A DNA stretch of 64,000 bases from TOLSYN sp963849065 (GCA_963849065.1 CAWKFM010000004.1:620001-684000), one strand, 5' to 3'; numbered from the stretch's first letter, positions 10,456-19,836 are shown. Made by a program: numbers and translations. Notes: generated from the letters alone by a model not told the origin.

Positions 10456-11884
10456 CCTCGCCCCGGTCTCACGTTTGTGGGGAACCTTGGCCTTCCGGCT
10501 AACGGCCTGCTACGCGCTGGCCGGTTTGTTTTTGGTGTCCTTCGCCATAGTCAGTCTTTATTTAGTGCTGGTGAACGAACTGGAGAAAAGCACCAATCTG
10601 TTTCTCGCGGACAAGGTGCACGTGGTAAGCACCATGTTGCGGGACAGGCCCGACGACCGGGACGCGCTGCATGAGGAAGTCGAACTGGAATCGGCCGCGC
10701 GGCAATACGAGCAGTTCTATATTCGCCTGCTGGATCAACGAAACAGAGCGGTGTTGATGACCCCAGGCATGTCTGATCAATTGGACCTGACGCAATTAGC
10801 CCGTGAAACCCAAGGAAGCCCTGGCTGCGCAATTCAGATAAAGGGTAGAAACGGGCGAGCATTTCGGGTAATCAGCGTGTCGGCGCCAATCGGTTCGCCT
10901 GCGACTCAAACCGACACCATTCAGATTGCGATTGATGTCTCGCAAAAAGAGGGATTGCTGGCACGCTATCGGTTTTGGTTCTGGATGATTCTGCTCGCGT
11001 CCCTGGCTATTTTTCCCTTCGTTGGGTACCAGATTGCAAGGCACGGAATTCGTCCTGTAGAGGAGATGGCAACGACCGCGCGCCACATCAGTTCGACGAA
11101 CCTCCGGGAACGCATTCTTGCCGAAGGATATCCGTTCGAATTGGCATCGTTGGCCAGTACCTTCAACGAAATGCTGGACCGCCTGGAAGATTCCTTCGAG
11201 CGCATTTCGAGATTCTCCGCTGACATTGCTCACGACCTGCGCACGCCGGTGAATAACATTCGTGGCGAAGCCGAAGTTGCCTTGGCACGCGAGCGAAGCG
11301 CCGGCGAGTATCGCGATGTGATCGAGTCCTGCCTTGAAGAAGCCGTGCGACTCTCCGATCTCATCGGCGACCTTCTTTTTATCGCACGCTCAGAGAGCCC
11401 ATTGACCCATTTGCGCTGCGAGCCGGTGGATGTAGGCGAATTGTTGGGCGGTGTGCAGGAATATTACGAAGCATCGGCCGGCGACGGCGGAGTTTCGCTC
11501 ATCACTGCCGTGTCCGCCGAACCGGTCATTGCCGAGGTGGACCGCACGCTCTTGCAGAGGGCGCTGGGCAACCTGGTCTCCAACGCCTTGGCACATACGC
11601 CACCTGGCGGAGCAGTGCTCTTGGAGACGACCGCCGATTCTTCGACGATTTGCATCGGAGTTTCCGATACGGGTGTCGGCATTCCAGCGGAGGCTCTACC
11701 GAGGGTCTTCGATCGCTTCTTCCGTGTCGACTCGTCGCGCTCCCAGGGTTCGGGAGGAACTGGCTTGGGGTTGGCGATCGTGAAGAGCATCGCTGTGCTT
11801 CACGGCGGCAACGTGGAGGTTTCGAGCCAACCGGGACATGGCACCCGGGTCACACTGCACATGCCGGCCTCACGCGCAAGATGA
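10433..11884 (+). CDS. Membrane sensor histidine kinase
   Basis: The cognate sensor kinase of the preceding regulator, about 483 residues. It has a first membrane segment near residues 20-45, a periplasmic sensor region, a second membrane segment, a HAMP linker, the H-box SADIAHDLRTPVNNIRGEAE, then N, G1 (DTGVGIP) and G2 (GGTGLGLAIVKS) boxes. The order and the RTPVNN phosphorylation site resemble heavy-metal sensors of the CusS type. An ATG at 10433 and a GTG at 10424 are both possible starts inside the regulator gene. The downstream secreted phosphoesterase may be a target. Confidence 0.85.
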   Translation: MSWNPKPSLAPVSRLWGTLAFRLTACYALAGLFLVSFAIVSLYLVLVNELEKSTNLFLADKVHVVSTMLRDRPDDRDALHEEVELESAARQYEQFYIRLLDQRNRAVLMTPGMSDQLDLTQLARETQGSPGCAIQIKGRNGRAFRVISVSAPIGSPATQTDTIQIAIDVSQKEGLLARYRFWFWMILLASLAIFPFVGYQIARHGIRPVEEMATTARHISSTNLRERILAEGYPFELASLASTFNEMLDRLEDSFERISRFSADIAHDLRTPVNNIRGEAEVALARERSAGEYRDVIESCLEEAVRLSDLIGDLLFIARSESPLTHLRCEPVDVGELLGGVQEYYEASAGDGGVSLITAVSAEPVIAEVDRTLLQRALGNLVSNALAHTPPGGAVLLETTADSSTICIGVSDTGVGIPAEALPRVFDRFFRVDSSRSQGSGGTGLGLAIVKSIAVLHGGNVEVSSQPGHGTRVTLHMPASRAR

Positions 11885-11889
11885 CGAAA

Positions 11890-11907
11890 CTGTAATTTCC
11901 ACGTAAT
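11890..11907. promoter_or_regulatory. Possible response-regulator binding site upstream of the phosphoesterase gene
   Basis: CTGTAAT and ACGTAAT half-sites are spaced with an 11-base period (11890-11896 and 11901-11907), echoing the site at 9626-9643 in front of the two-component operon. The layout is Pho-box-like. It lies about 190 bases upstream of the secreted phosphoesterase start. Inference only. Confidence 0.3.
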
Positions 11908-12093
11908 GCTGGCGACCTTTTCGCGCTTCTACAGTTAATCCGTTGGCGCAGCTCCGTTGCTGTACCACGTCCTGCAATCGAAGAGAAGGCAGGAGCCTGT
12001 TTGATCTAGTTCCCGGGCTCACATGCCAGCACGTCGAAGGGCAATCTGGGTCCGGGTCGCGTGATGGAAGCAACCGAAAAAGGAGAACGACCC

Positions 12094-15000
12094 ATGTTCC
12101 GCAACACGTCTCGACAAAGGTCTCGAAATAACCCTCGCAATCGCTCCCGGGTCAACCGTCTGCTGCTCGCCGGCCTGTTGTCGATGGGCCTGAGCACTGC
12201 GGCGCTCGCTCAGTCCGTGCCGTTCCCGACGTACACACCCGGTCCGCAGACGAACGGCACATTTGTCGTAAGCGACGGCACCATCATCACCCCCGCCGGC
12301 ACCCAGGTCGATCTCGGCATCGAGGTCCGTGCCAAGGCCATTGCGCTCAACCCCACCGGTAACCACACTGCCGCCGTTCTTACCATGGGCACGTCGGTGA
12401 AAAATGGCAACGGGGCCGTCGAGGTGTTCAACACCCAAACCGGCGCCGTCCTGCAGAGCTACAGCTTCAATAATAAGTACGCGAGCGGCAGCAATCTCGG
12501 CATTAGCTATTCGCCAGATGGCAAATACCTGCTGTTCAGCCAAGACAGCAGCTACGTTGCCATTGCTAGCGTCGGTGCGGCGACGGGCATGCTCTCAGAC
12601 TACGCCCGGGTCAGCGTTCCCATGGACGCCACCAGCTCCGGCGTCCTAACCACCGTCACCTGCTTCCCGAACAGCCCTCCGGGAACCACGGGCAGCATCG
12701 CGATCCCCTGCGGCCAGACTGTCTCGCTCGTGTCGGATGGCACATCCACTTCCTATCCCATGGGCATCGCGATCTCGCCGGATGCCAAGACCGCTTACGT
12801 GGTGTTGGATAACAACGACACGCTGACCAAGATCGACCTGACCCAGGCGACGCCGGTCGAGGGCGCGGAGATCCGCGTCGGAAACGTCCCGCACAGCGTC
12901 GTGATCTCGGCGGATGGCAAGACCGCCTACGTCTCCAACGAGGCTGGCCGGATTGCTACCGCGAAGGACTTCCAGGGATACTCCAACGGCACCCCGGTTG
13001 TCGCCGCCTATCCGACTGGCTCCACCGCCAGCGGCACCGTTTCCGTGGTCGATCTGGCCTCGTTTATGGTCACCGGCAGCATCGAGACTGGCCTGCACCC
13101 GACCGGCATGGCCTTCTGGGGCGACAAGCTCTTGGTCGCCAATGCCTATAGCGACAGCATCTCCGTGATAGACACTCCCGCCAATAGAGTGGTGCGGACG
13201 ATCAACCTCGGTCTGCCGATCGGAGTGCCCGGCCAATACCAGCCGGCCTACGGAGCCGGTCCGAACTCGATCGCCGTCGATTCCGTCCACAACATCGCCT
13301 ACGTCGCGCTCTACAACGCCAACGCAATCGCGGTGGTCGACCTCAACGACCACGCGTTGATCCCTGTCCTGGGCATGATTCCGGTAGCCTATGCGCCTAG
13401 CTCGGTTGTGCTGGATGCGGCGGACAACGTGCTGCTGGTTGCCAACGACAAGGGCTGGGGGACCACGGGCAACCCGAATCCGTTCGAGGGAACTGTGAGC
13501 GGCGCGCCGCTGACCCCAAATTCGGTCTCAACCGAAGGCGTCCCGCACGGCGTCACCAGCCCGACCGGCCTCAACACCCACCAGGACCTGGGCACGGTCA
13601 GCATCGTTCCCGTGCCGAGCTTCTCGGCTTTGTGGGGAATGACGAGGCGGGTCTTCCAGAACAACCATTGGGATCTGGCGGAAAATATCTTCTCGGCCGC
13701 CGGCGGCAACCGGTTTGCCAAGGCGGTCGCAATCCCGGAGAAGATCGGCGATCCTTCGAAGATCAAGCACGTCTTCCTGATCATTCGTGAAAACCGCACC
13801 TACGACCAGATCCTGGGCGATGTGGCCGCTGGCAATGGCGACCCCACCTTGGCAGTCTTTGGCGACAACGCAACCTACGGCCCTGTCACGCCCAACGCAC
13901 ACGCGCTGGTGGAGCGCTTCCCGCTCTTCGACAACTACTACAACCCGAGCCGGCAGTCGGCCGATGGCCACAACTGGATCGTGCAGGCCATGGCGCCCTA
14001 TTCGGACGACATTCAGTCGCCCGACTGGCTCCGCGACTACCCTTCCAACGGCGGCGAAGCGCTTGCCTACCAGCAGAAGGGCCATCTGTGGGACGAGGCT
14101 GTTAATGCCCACGTCTCTTTCAAAAACTACGGCGAGTACGTCGAGTACAACACCTTCAATTCGCCAACCTGCACCCCGGCCGCCGGAGCTCCCTCGAACA
14201 GTTGCGAACCGCTCTGGATCGACTTCTACAACGACACACAGGCTTACGAGTCTGGCGCTGAGAGCCAGCTCTACAACTACAACACGGTCGCCTCGCACTC
14301 CCCGCTCCCGAACCTGATCAAAAACACGGTCCAGAACTACCCGCAGTTCGATCTGGGCATTCCCGACCAGTTCCGCGTCGATATCTGGAAGCAGGACTTT
14401 GCCAAGGACGTGGCGTCTGGTACGGTGCCTCAATTGGAGATCATGTGGATCAGCTCCGACCACACCGGTGGCCCTCCATACAATCAGGCCATGCAGGCCG
14501 ATAACGATCTGGCCCTTGGCCGCTTTGTCGACATCATCAGCCACAGCTCCATCTGGTCCTCGTCGGCGATCTTCGTCACGGAAGATGACGCACAGACCGG
14601 CGTCGACCACGTTGACGGTCACCGCAGCCCTGGCTATATCATCAGCCCCTACGTCAAGCAGGGCGGAGATACCGACTCCACCTTCTACACGCAGGTCAAC
14701 ATGACGCGCACGATCGAGCAGATTCTCGGTCTGCCGCCCATGAACCAGAACGACCTGGTGGCCTCGCCGATGCGGACCGCCTTCATCGATAATCCGCCTG
14801 CGGAGAACTTCCAGCCGTGGACGCACGTGCCGAACGGGATCGCGCTGAATTTGGGCGTTGAGCAGACTCCGACTCAGACCGCCATCCCGGCCCCGCTCGC
14901 TGCGGTTAAGATCAAGCCTCAGACCATCGTGGCCGAGAGCGCTGCGGTTAAGGCTCTGCGGGCTGGCTGGATGAAGAAGAAGACGGAGATATTCGCCGGC

Positions 15001-15159
15001 AAATATTCCAAGCCCGACTCGGAAGATCCGGACACCGTCAATCACCTGATCTGGTACGAGAGCACCAACTACACGCGTCCCTTCCCCGGCGAGAAGAAGG
15101 TTCGGCCGGCGAGCGACTTCAACAACGCTGCACCTGTCAAGGCCGACGACGACGACTAA
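12094..15159 (+). CDS. Secreted YncE-like beta-propeller / phosphoesterase fusion
   Basis: A 1021-residue exported protein. After a basic N-region and signal peptide ending AALAQS, residues to about 480 form YncE-like propeller repeats (YSPDGKYLLFS, ISPDAKTAYVV, ISADGKTAYVS). The second half is a phosphoesterase of the acid phosphatase/phospholipase C superfamily: IKHVFLIIRENRTYDQILGD, the metal-site region DGHNW, then SSDHTGG, TEDDAQTGVDHVDGHRSPGYIISPYVKQ. The ATG at 12094 follows an AGGAG ribosome site. It stands alone behind the two-component operon and is closed by a terminator at 15175. The natural substrate is unknown; phosphate scavenging is a reasonable guess. Confidence 0.85.
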   Translation: MFRNTSRQRSRNNPRNRSRVNRLLLAGLLSMGLSTAALAQSVPFPTYTPGPQTNGTFVVSDGTIITPAGTQVDLGIEVRAKAIALNPTGNHTAAVLTMGTSVKNGNGAVEVFNTQTGAVLQSYSFNNKYASGSNLGISYSPDGKYLLFSQDSSYVAIASVGAATGMLSDYARVSVPMDATSSGVLTTVTCFPNSPPGTTGSIAIPCGQTVSLVSDGTSTSYPMGIAISPDAKTAYVVLDNNDTLTKIDLTQATPVEGAEIRVGNVPHSVVISADGKTAYVSNEAGRIATAKDFQGYSNGTPVVAAYPTGSTASGTVSVVDLASFMVTGSIETGLHPTGMAFWGDKLLVANAYSDSISVIDTPANRVVRTINLGLPIGVPGQYQPAYGAGPNSIAVDSVHNIAYVALYNANAIAVVDLNDHALIPVLGMIPVAYAPSSVVLDAADNVLLVANDKGWGTTGNPNPFEGTVSGAPLTPNSVSTEGVPHGVTSPTGLNTHQDLGTVSIVPVPSFSALWGMTRRVFQNNHWDLAENIFSAAGGNRFAKAVAIPEKIGDPSKIKHVFLIIRENRTYDQILGDVAAGNGDPTLAVFGDNATYGPVTPNAHALVERFPLFDNYYNPSRQSADGHNWIVQAMAPYSDDIQSPDWLRDYPSNGGEALAYQQKGHLWDEAVNAHVSFKNYGEYVEYNTFNSPTCTPAAGAPSNSCEPLWIDFYNDTQAYESGAESQLYNYNTVASHSPLPNLIKNTVQNYPQFDLGIPDQFRVDIWKQDFAKDVASGTVPQLEIMWISSDHTGGPPYNQAMQADNDLALGRFVDIISHSSIWSSSAIFVTEDDAQTGVDHVDGHRSPGYIISPYVKQGGDTDSTFYTQVNMTRTIEQILGLPPMNQNDLVASPMRTAFIDNPPAENFQPWTHVPNGIALNLGVEQTPTQTAIPAPLAAVKIKPQTIVAESAAVKALRAGWMKKKTEIFAGKYSKPDSEDPDTVNHLIWYESTNYTRPFPGEKKVRPASDFNNAAPVKADDDD

Positions 15160-15174
15160 TCGCGTTCCGGCTGT

Positions 15175-15214
15175 AAAAAGGCCCTCTCTCCGATGACCCG
15201 GGGGAGGGCTTTTT
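15175..15214 (+). terminator. Rho-independent terminator after the phosphoesterase gene
   Basis: A GC-rich stem (GCCCTC pairing with GAGGGC) is flanked by AAAAAG and CTTTTT, 15 bases after the stop codon. It closes the resident chromosomal block about 240 bases before the first tRNA-derived repeat. Confidence 0.85.
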
Positions 15215-15451
15215 CACGCCTGCGACGCAAAGCCCCCACCGACCAGAGCCCGCCCGCCACCGGCGTGGTTCAGTTCGGGCACTCGGTCCGGAAGCCGATG
15301 TTTCATACGTCGACCGTTTCGATGCTGCACCAATCAAACCGGGCACGGACGCCGATAGAATCGAGCCTGCGGCAACTACCATGCAAACAAACGCAAACCA
15401 GGTGCAAACGCCGCGCTCCGAGGCGGATGACATGCCGATGGAAGTTGTTGA

Positions 15452-15591
15452 TGGTGGCGGCGCGTGGACTCGAACCACGGACCTACGGATTATGAGTCGA
15501 CAATCGTGGCCCTGAAACGCTATATGCAGGGTCTAGCTCGGCAAAATGCGGCAGAATGAGGAAAACCGCGCAACCTGGACGCAACTAGGAA
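15452..15591. repeat. Left 140-bp direct repeat of the nif island (tRNA-Met 3' end plus 95 bp)
   Basis: The first 45 bases (15452-15496) are identical to the 3' part of the tRNA-Met gene at 63872-63948, from CCA back to the anticodon loop. The next 95 bases continue the match to the copy at 44719-44858; the two 140-base copies differ at one position (15562, A against C at 44829). The tRNA 5' half is missing, so this is an attachment-site remnant and not a working tRNA. It lies in the same orientation as the intact tRNA. Confidence 0.9.
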
Positions 15592-16330
15592 TCGCCAAAA
15601 TCTCGAGCCAAACGTCGGTGGCGTTTGGTCAAATGCGTGCGAGACGAGACTCCCGGGTTCCCATGGCTGCCGCATAGTTTTGCCTCCCGTGGATCGCGTC
15701 ACAGCAATCTGCTCCTGTTCCTAGGAGCTACCTGCGACTCAGGGGCAAAGTCCCTCCTTCGGCATCAAGAGATCTAGGCCCTGTGTTTCCTTTCGGATAC
15801 GCGGGGCTTTTCGCTTTATGCCTAATTTCATGATACGTTCCATAGAAAGAATCGATGGCCGGAGTTTTAGGGAGCCGCGGACCGGCGCAAGATAGCGGTA
15901 TCCAAACGATTTAGTCTTACATCGAGCCGGCCGCCAGACCGGTCTCGCGCGGAATCTCAATTGACGCCGAGTGAAAATTCTGCAAAGCTAAGCCATTGGT
16001 AAGTCCTGCACCGGAGCGCATAGGTGCCCCGTGGTAGACACCGGCAGTCTGCCATTGCGGATACCTTCTCCAGATCGACGCGGCGCTGTAGCTCGCGTGT
16101 GAAATTCGGCTCCCCGATCGAGCTGTTGTCCAAGCCAATTTGTTCGCGGCTGGACGAATCCAAACTCTAGAGAATTCAATATAAGTCAAAGAATTGTTGC
16201 TGGTCACCTGCTCGTTCCTCACAAACGGCGGGCTCCGGGGATTTCTCTTTTCGTAAGTGTTATCAAGACTACTTCGTATTGCGGATGACTTTCGAATTCC
16301 TGTTTCATCCATCACCGAAAAGGAGGAGGC
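15592..16330. other. Non-coding left end of the nif island
   Basis: About 740 bases between the left repeat and nifA. Only short open frames without recognisable content occur. I see no sigma-54 promoter or TGT-N10-ACA site here, so nifA is probably expressed from another promoter type. Bases just after the repeat resemble, loosely, the sequence after the degenerate repeat copy at 44519, which suggests both descend from the end of the same kind of integrated element. Confidence 0.5.
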
Positions 16331-18061
16331 GTGTCGAACCAACTCGAAATCTCAAGTCCGGATCCGAATATGCGGTTTTGCAGTCGCGCGAATTCTGCGC
16401 TGCTCGGGATCTACGAGATATCGAAGGCGCTGGCGCGCCCGGCGCGTTTGGAAATTACGCTGGCCGGAGTCATCAATCTGCTGGCCGGCTTTCTGGACAT
16501 GAAGAACGGCCTCATTGCGCTGCTCGACGACGAAGATCGGACTACTACGGTGGTCGGGGCGGGGTGGAGCGAGGCAACTGCGCGAGAGCATTTTGACCGG
16601 CTTCCCGAACAGGCCGTGGGGCAGATCGTTGTCTCGGGCATGCCCCTGGTGGTGCGCAATATTGCCGAGAGCCCTCTGTTCACCGATTGGCCGGAGTTGA
16701 AATCCAGCGATCTCTCTACGATCAGATCGTTTGTGGGCGTGCCGATCAAGGGGGAGGATCGCACGGTCGGCACCATCATGATCGAGCGGGTCGATGGAAA
16801 CTCCTCTGAGCATACACTGGACGAGGATGCGCGTTTCCTGACCATGGTGGCGAACCTTGTGGGGCAGACAGTTGCACTGCAAGCGCTGGTGGCGCGCGAT
16901 CGCGAACGGTTGATGTCGGAGCGGCACCGTCTGGAAAAGGAGTTGGAACAGCGTTCAGAGATCAGGCAAGAGGGAATCGACTGGATTCTGGGGGAGAGTC
17001 CAGCCATTCGTGAAGTGATTGTAAAGATTCAACAGGTGGCGCGCTGCAATCTGCCAGTGCTGCTTTGCGGCGAGTCGGGCACGGGCAAGGAACTGTTTGC
17101 GCGTGCGATTCACGAGTGTTCTCCACGCAAGCACAAGGCTCATATCCGCTTGAACTGTGCTGCGTTGTCGGAGACGGTGCTGGAGTCGGAACTGTTTGGC
17201 CATGAGCGTGGAGCCTTTACTGGCGCAGTGGCGTTGCGCAAAGGCCGCTTCGAACTGGCCGACGGAGGCACCCTGTTTCTGGATGAGATCGGGGAAATAT
17301 CGCCTACATTTCAAGCCAAACTGCTGCGTGTATTGCAGGAGGGCGAGTTCGAGCGTGTCGGGGGAAGCCGCACCATCAAAGTGGACGTGAGGCTGGTGGC
17401 CGCCACCAACCGGCGACTGGAAGAGGACGTGCTCTCCGGCAAATTTCGTTCCGATCTCTACTATCGCATCAGCGTGGTTCCCATTTTTCTTCCACCGCTG
17501 CGGGAGAGGCCCGAAGATGTGGCTTTGTTGGCATATGAATTTCTGCGCCGCTTCAACAAGGAGCAAGGCGTTTCGTATTCCTTCTCGCAGCGCGCCATGG
17601 ATGTTCTGTGTACCTGCAAATTCCCCGGCAATGTAAGAGAGTTGGAAAGCTGTGTGCGGCGAACCGCCGCGCTGGCAAAGAGTCCTACGATCACGCCGGC
17701 GGATTTCGCCTGTAGCGATGGAAGCTGCCTATCGATGGTCCTGGGGAAGGCGATGAGCAGCGTGGATTCAAAAGTTGCAGGCAATGTTCATCTCCCCATC
17801 GTATCGCCGGTGGACGCTTGCGACCACCCCTGCGGCAATCACGAGTTGCCAAAATCCACCCCAGGCAATAGTTCGGCGCCACCCATTGCTCGGGCAAACA
17901 CCGATAGCAGCGAGGAAGCTCAGCCCGAACGCGAGCGCATGGTTGAAGCCATGGAAAAAGCCGGATGGGTCCAGGCCAAAGCCGCCCGCATTCTGGGCCT
18001 GACGCCGCGGCAGATGGGTTACGCTCTGCGCAAGCACAACATCGACATCAAGCGTTTTTGA
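16331..18061 (+). CDS. nifA: NifA, sigma-54-dependent activator of nif genes
   Basis: A 576-residue enhancer-binding protein. It has an N-terminal GAF domain (about 25-190), an AAA+ domain with Walker A GESGTGKE (247-254), the sigma-54 contact loop GAFTGA (294-299) and Walker B LFLDEI, and a C-terminal Fis-type helix-turn-helix. C429, C441, C461 and C466 give C-X11-C-X19-C-X4-C, the spacing known from oxygen-sensitive rhizobial NifA. Translation starts at GTG 16331 behind AGGAGG. It should bind the TGT-N10-ACA sites found upstream of the island's sigma-54 promoters. No nifL is found in the window, which fits direct oxygen sensing. Confidence 0.93.
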   Translation: MSNQLEISSPDPNMRFCSRANSALLGIYEISKALARPARLEITLAGVINLLAGFLDMKNGLIALLDDEDRTTTVVGAGWSEATAREHFDRLPEQAVGQIVVSGMPLVVRNIAESPLFTDWPELKSSDLSTIRSFVGVPIKGEDRTVGTIMIERVDGNSSEHTLDEDARFLTMVANLVGQTVALQALVARDRERLMSERHRLEKELEQRSEIRQEGIDWILGESPAIREVIVKIQQVARCNLPVLLCGESGTGKELFARAIHECSPRKHKAHIRLNCAALSETVLESELFGHERGAFTGAVALRKGRFELADGGTLFLDEIGEISPTFQAKLLRVLQEGEFERVGGSRTIKVDVRLVAATNRRLEEDVLSGKFRSDLYYRISVVPIFLPPLRERPEDVALLAYEFLRRFNKEQGVSYSFSQRAMDVLCTCKFPGNVRELESCVRRTAALAKSPTITPADFACSDGSCLSMVLGKAMSSVDSKVAGNVHLPIVSPVDACDHPCGNHELPKSTPGNSSAPPIARANTDSSEEAQPERERMVEAMEKAGWVQAKAARILGLTPRQMGYALRKHNIDIKRF

Positions 18062-18166
18062 CCCTTCGTTTTCTTTCATAACCTCCTGTCCGTTCTCTGA
18101 GCCATGGGGATTCCCTGTTTGTCCCAATGGCAGCTTCAAGACAAAATCCATCCCTGTGAATGGTTC

Positions 18167-18182
18167 TGTTGCGATTGCGACA
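18167..18182. promoter_or_regulatory. NifA upstream activator site (TGT-N10-ACA)
   Basis: TGT at 18167-18169 and ACA at 18180-18182 are separated by exactly 10 bases. The site lies about 45 bases upstream of the -24 element of the promoter before the ferredoxin gene, a normal distance for NifA acting through DNA looping. Confidence 0.75.
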
Positions 18183-18225
18183 GGGCCATTTTCAATGTAT
18201 GTCATTCATATTCCATAACTTGCAA

Positions 18226-18245
18226 TTTGGCAGTCCAGTTGCTTT
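18226..18245 (+). promoter_or_regulatory. Sigma-54 promoter of the ferredoxin/small protein/SIR2 unit
   Basis: TTTGGCAGTCCAGTTGCTTT has GG (18229-18230) and GC (18241-18242) separated by 10 bases and matches the TGGCA/TTGCT consensus. Transcription should start near 18253, leaving an untranslated leader of about 80 bases. Confidence 0.85.
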
Positions 18246-18331
18246 GTACTTCCGTAGGGGCTGCACGGAACCGGCCAATTCGGCACCGCCTGCCCGGCAG
18301 ACAGAGAACACTTCCAAGGAGAGAACCATTC

Positions 18332-18556
18332 ATGGCGTACATGATCCAAGAGGATTCCTGCATCGGCTGCTCGGCATGCTTGGACGAGTGTCCGAACAAG
18401 GCCATCTCATCCAGAAGTTCTGCCTTCGTCATCGATCCTGCCAAGTGTACGGAGTGCGTCGGATATTTCGATGAGCCGCAATGCGTGGCGCTGTGCCCGA
18501 TTGATGCGACGTGCGTTGTCAACCCGAATGTGCCCAGGTATCAGGCGACTGTGTAG
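18332..18556 (+). CDS. 2[4Fe-4S] ferredoxin, FdxN type
   Basis: A 74-residue cytoplasmic ferredoxin with two cluster motifs: CIGCSACLDECP at the start, and CTEC, eight residues, then CVALCP. The longer second loop is typical of nif-associated FdxN proteins that carry electrons to nitrogenase or supply NifB. An AAGGAGAG ribosome site precedes the ATG at 18332. It is the first gene behind a sigma-54 promoter with a NifA site. A second, similar ferredoxin lies after nifB at 34699. Confidence 0.9.
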   Translation: MAYMIQEDSCIGCSACLDECPNKAISSRSSAFVIDPAKCTECVGYFDEPQCVALCPIDATCVVNPNVPRYQATV

Positions 18557-18594
18557 AGGAATAACCATAAGAACGGAAGTCAAGGAGATTTGAA

Positions 18595-18789
18595 ATGATG
18601 CAAACCCACAACGAAGCATACAACGGGCAGAGCCCACAACTTTATCGCGAGATCCTGGTTCCCCGTGAACTGAGGAGCGAAGACCGGTTTCAGGCTCATT
18701 TCCTGTTTGCTGAGGACGGATCGCCTGTGTGTATCGACCGGTTTTTCGACCTGGTGGCGGAGCGGATCGCCACGGTAGAGGCTGCCTGA
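18595..18789 (+). CDS. Small conserved-looking protein of unknown function in the nif island
   Basis: A 64-residue, acidic, soluble protein with no cysteine motif apart from one Cys, and no membrane segment. An AAGGAG ribosome site lies just upstream of tandem ATG codons (18595 and 18598). It sits 38 bases after the ferredoxin and before the SIR2-like gene, probably on the same NifA-driven transcript. I do not recognise its family; position and ribosome site are the reasons to call it a gene. Confidence 0.6.
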   Translation: MMQTHNEAYNGQSPQLYREILVPRELRSEDRFQAHFLFAEDGSPVCIDRFFDLVAERIATVEAA

Positions 18790-18856
18790 GACGCAGTAAT
18801 GGCGCAATCGAGCCCTCCGGGTGCGGCAGGCAATGGTGAAAGAGGAAGGTAGACGC

Positions 18857-19777
18857 ATGAATCAGACAGCAATCGAATTCATCTCGGCCCGGCTTCAAGC
18901 AGGCCATGTCGTTCCGTACCTCGGCCCGGGAGTCTTGTCGCTAGCGGAGGGAGATAGCCCTTTACCTGGTTCGCATGGCGCTCTGGTGGGTCACTTGACC
19001 AAGAAGACCAGTGTGCCGCACAAGATTCGGACCAACCTGACCGCGGCCGCTCAATTCATTGAGAATTTCAAGCACCGCAAGACGGTGAGCAAAGCCATGA
19101 CCGAAGCGTTTGACGGCGAGGCTCAACCGACTTCATTGCACAGGCTGCTGGCGACGATGCCCATGATTCCCCTCGTTGTCCACGCGTGGTACGACGATCT
19201 TCCACAAAAGGCTCTGCGCGCCCAATCGGAGTGGGGCATGGTTCAGGGTGTAAGCCAGGCGGAGCACTTCGGCAACTGGGTTCACTACTTCCACGCCGAC
19301 GGATCGCGGGTGGATGCGGAGATAAAGGGGAAGCCCGAGGCCTGGAAGACGATGCTTTATCAGCCGCTGGGTTCGGTTTGGCCGGCGCGCAACTATCTAG
19401 TCTCAGACTCCGACTTTGTCGAGGTGCTGACCGAAATCGATATCCAAACTCCTATCCCGGAACCGGTGCAGCAATTGCGGCGCGACCGAAACTTTCTGTT
19501 TCTCGGTTGCCGGTTTTCGACGCAATTGGAGCGGATGTTTGCGCGCCAGATTATGAAGCGTTCGTCGGAGAAGCATTGGGCGATTTTGCCGGAAGAGCCG
19601 ACTCGCAACGAGGCGCGCTTTCTAGCTCTCTATAACATCGAGCGACTCGCCATGCCGTTGCCGGAATTTGTTGCGGCGTTGGAGGAGAAAGCATTGGCGC
19701 ATGGAACGCAGGCGACGGCGTCTCCGTCGTGTTCGCTACAACCGGCGGCCGATTGTAGTATTCGGCACACCGCCTGA
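18857..19777 (+). CDS. SIR2-like domain protein next to nifH
   Basis: A 306-residue protein with features of the SIR2-like (SIR2_2-type) fold: an early VVPYLGPGVLS loop for nucleotide binding, a central HAWYDD segment and a late FLFLGCRFS strand-loop. Members bind or cleave NAD in other systems; the role here is unknown. It is cotranscribed with the ferredoxin under NifA control and directly precedes the nifH promoter, so a role in nitrogenase function or regulation is likely but inferred. The ATG at 18857 follows AGGAAGG. Its 3' end contains the nifH activator site. Confidence 0.65.
   Translation: MNQTAIEFISARLQAGHVVPYLGPGVLSLAEGDSPLPGSHGALVGHLTKKTSVPHKIRTNLTAAAQFIENFKHRKTVSKAMTEAFDGEAQPTSLHRLLATMPMIPLVVHAWYDDLPQKALRAQSEWGMVQGVSQAEHFGNWVHYFHADGSRVDAEIKGKPEAWKTMLYQPLGSVWPARNYLVSDSDFVEVLTEIDIQTPIPEPVQQLRRDRNFLFLGCRFSTQLERMFARQIMKRSSEKHWAILPEEPTRNEARFLALYNIERLAMPLPEFVAALEEKALAHGTQATASPSCSLQPAADCSIRHTA
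19754..19769. promoter_or_regulatory. NifA upstream activator site for nifH
   Basis: TGT (19754-19756), 10 bases, ACA (19767-19769). It lies inside the last codons of the SIR2-like gene, about 68 bases upstream of the -24 element of the nifH promoter. Confidence 0.8.
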
Positions 19778-19836
19778 AATGTACGTCGTGAGCCCGATGG
19801 TGTTGAAAACACAGGTGCTCCGAAAAGTTTTTGAAA

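Noticed and set aside
13528..15045. 505-codon minus-strand frame opposite the phosphoesterase gene
   Set aside because: Long antisense frames are common opposite GC-rich genes; its translation has no domain pattern and no ribosome site.
15452..15496. tRNA-like sequence at the left repeat
   Set aside because: Only the 3' half of tRNA-Met is present; it cannot fold into a tRNA and is an attachment remnant. The same holds for 44719, 46839 and 57919.
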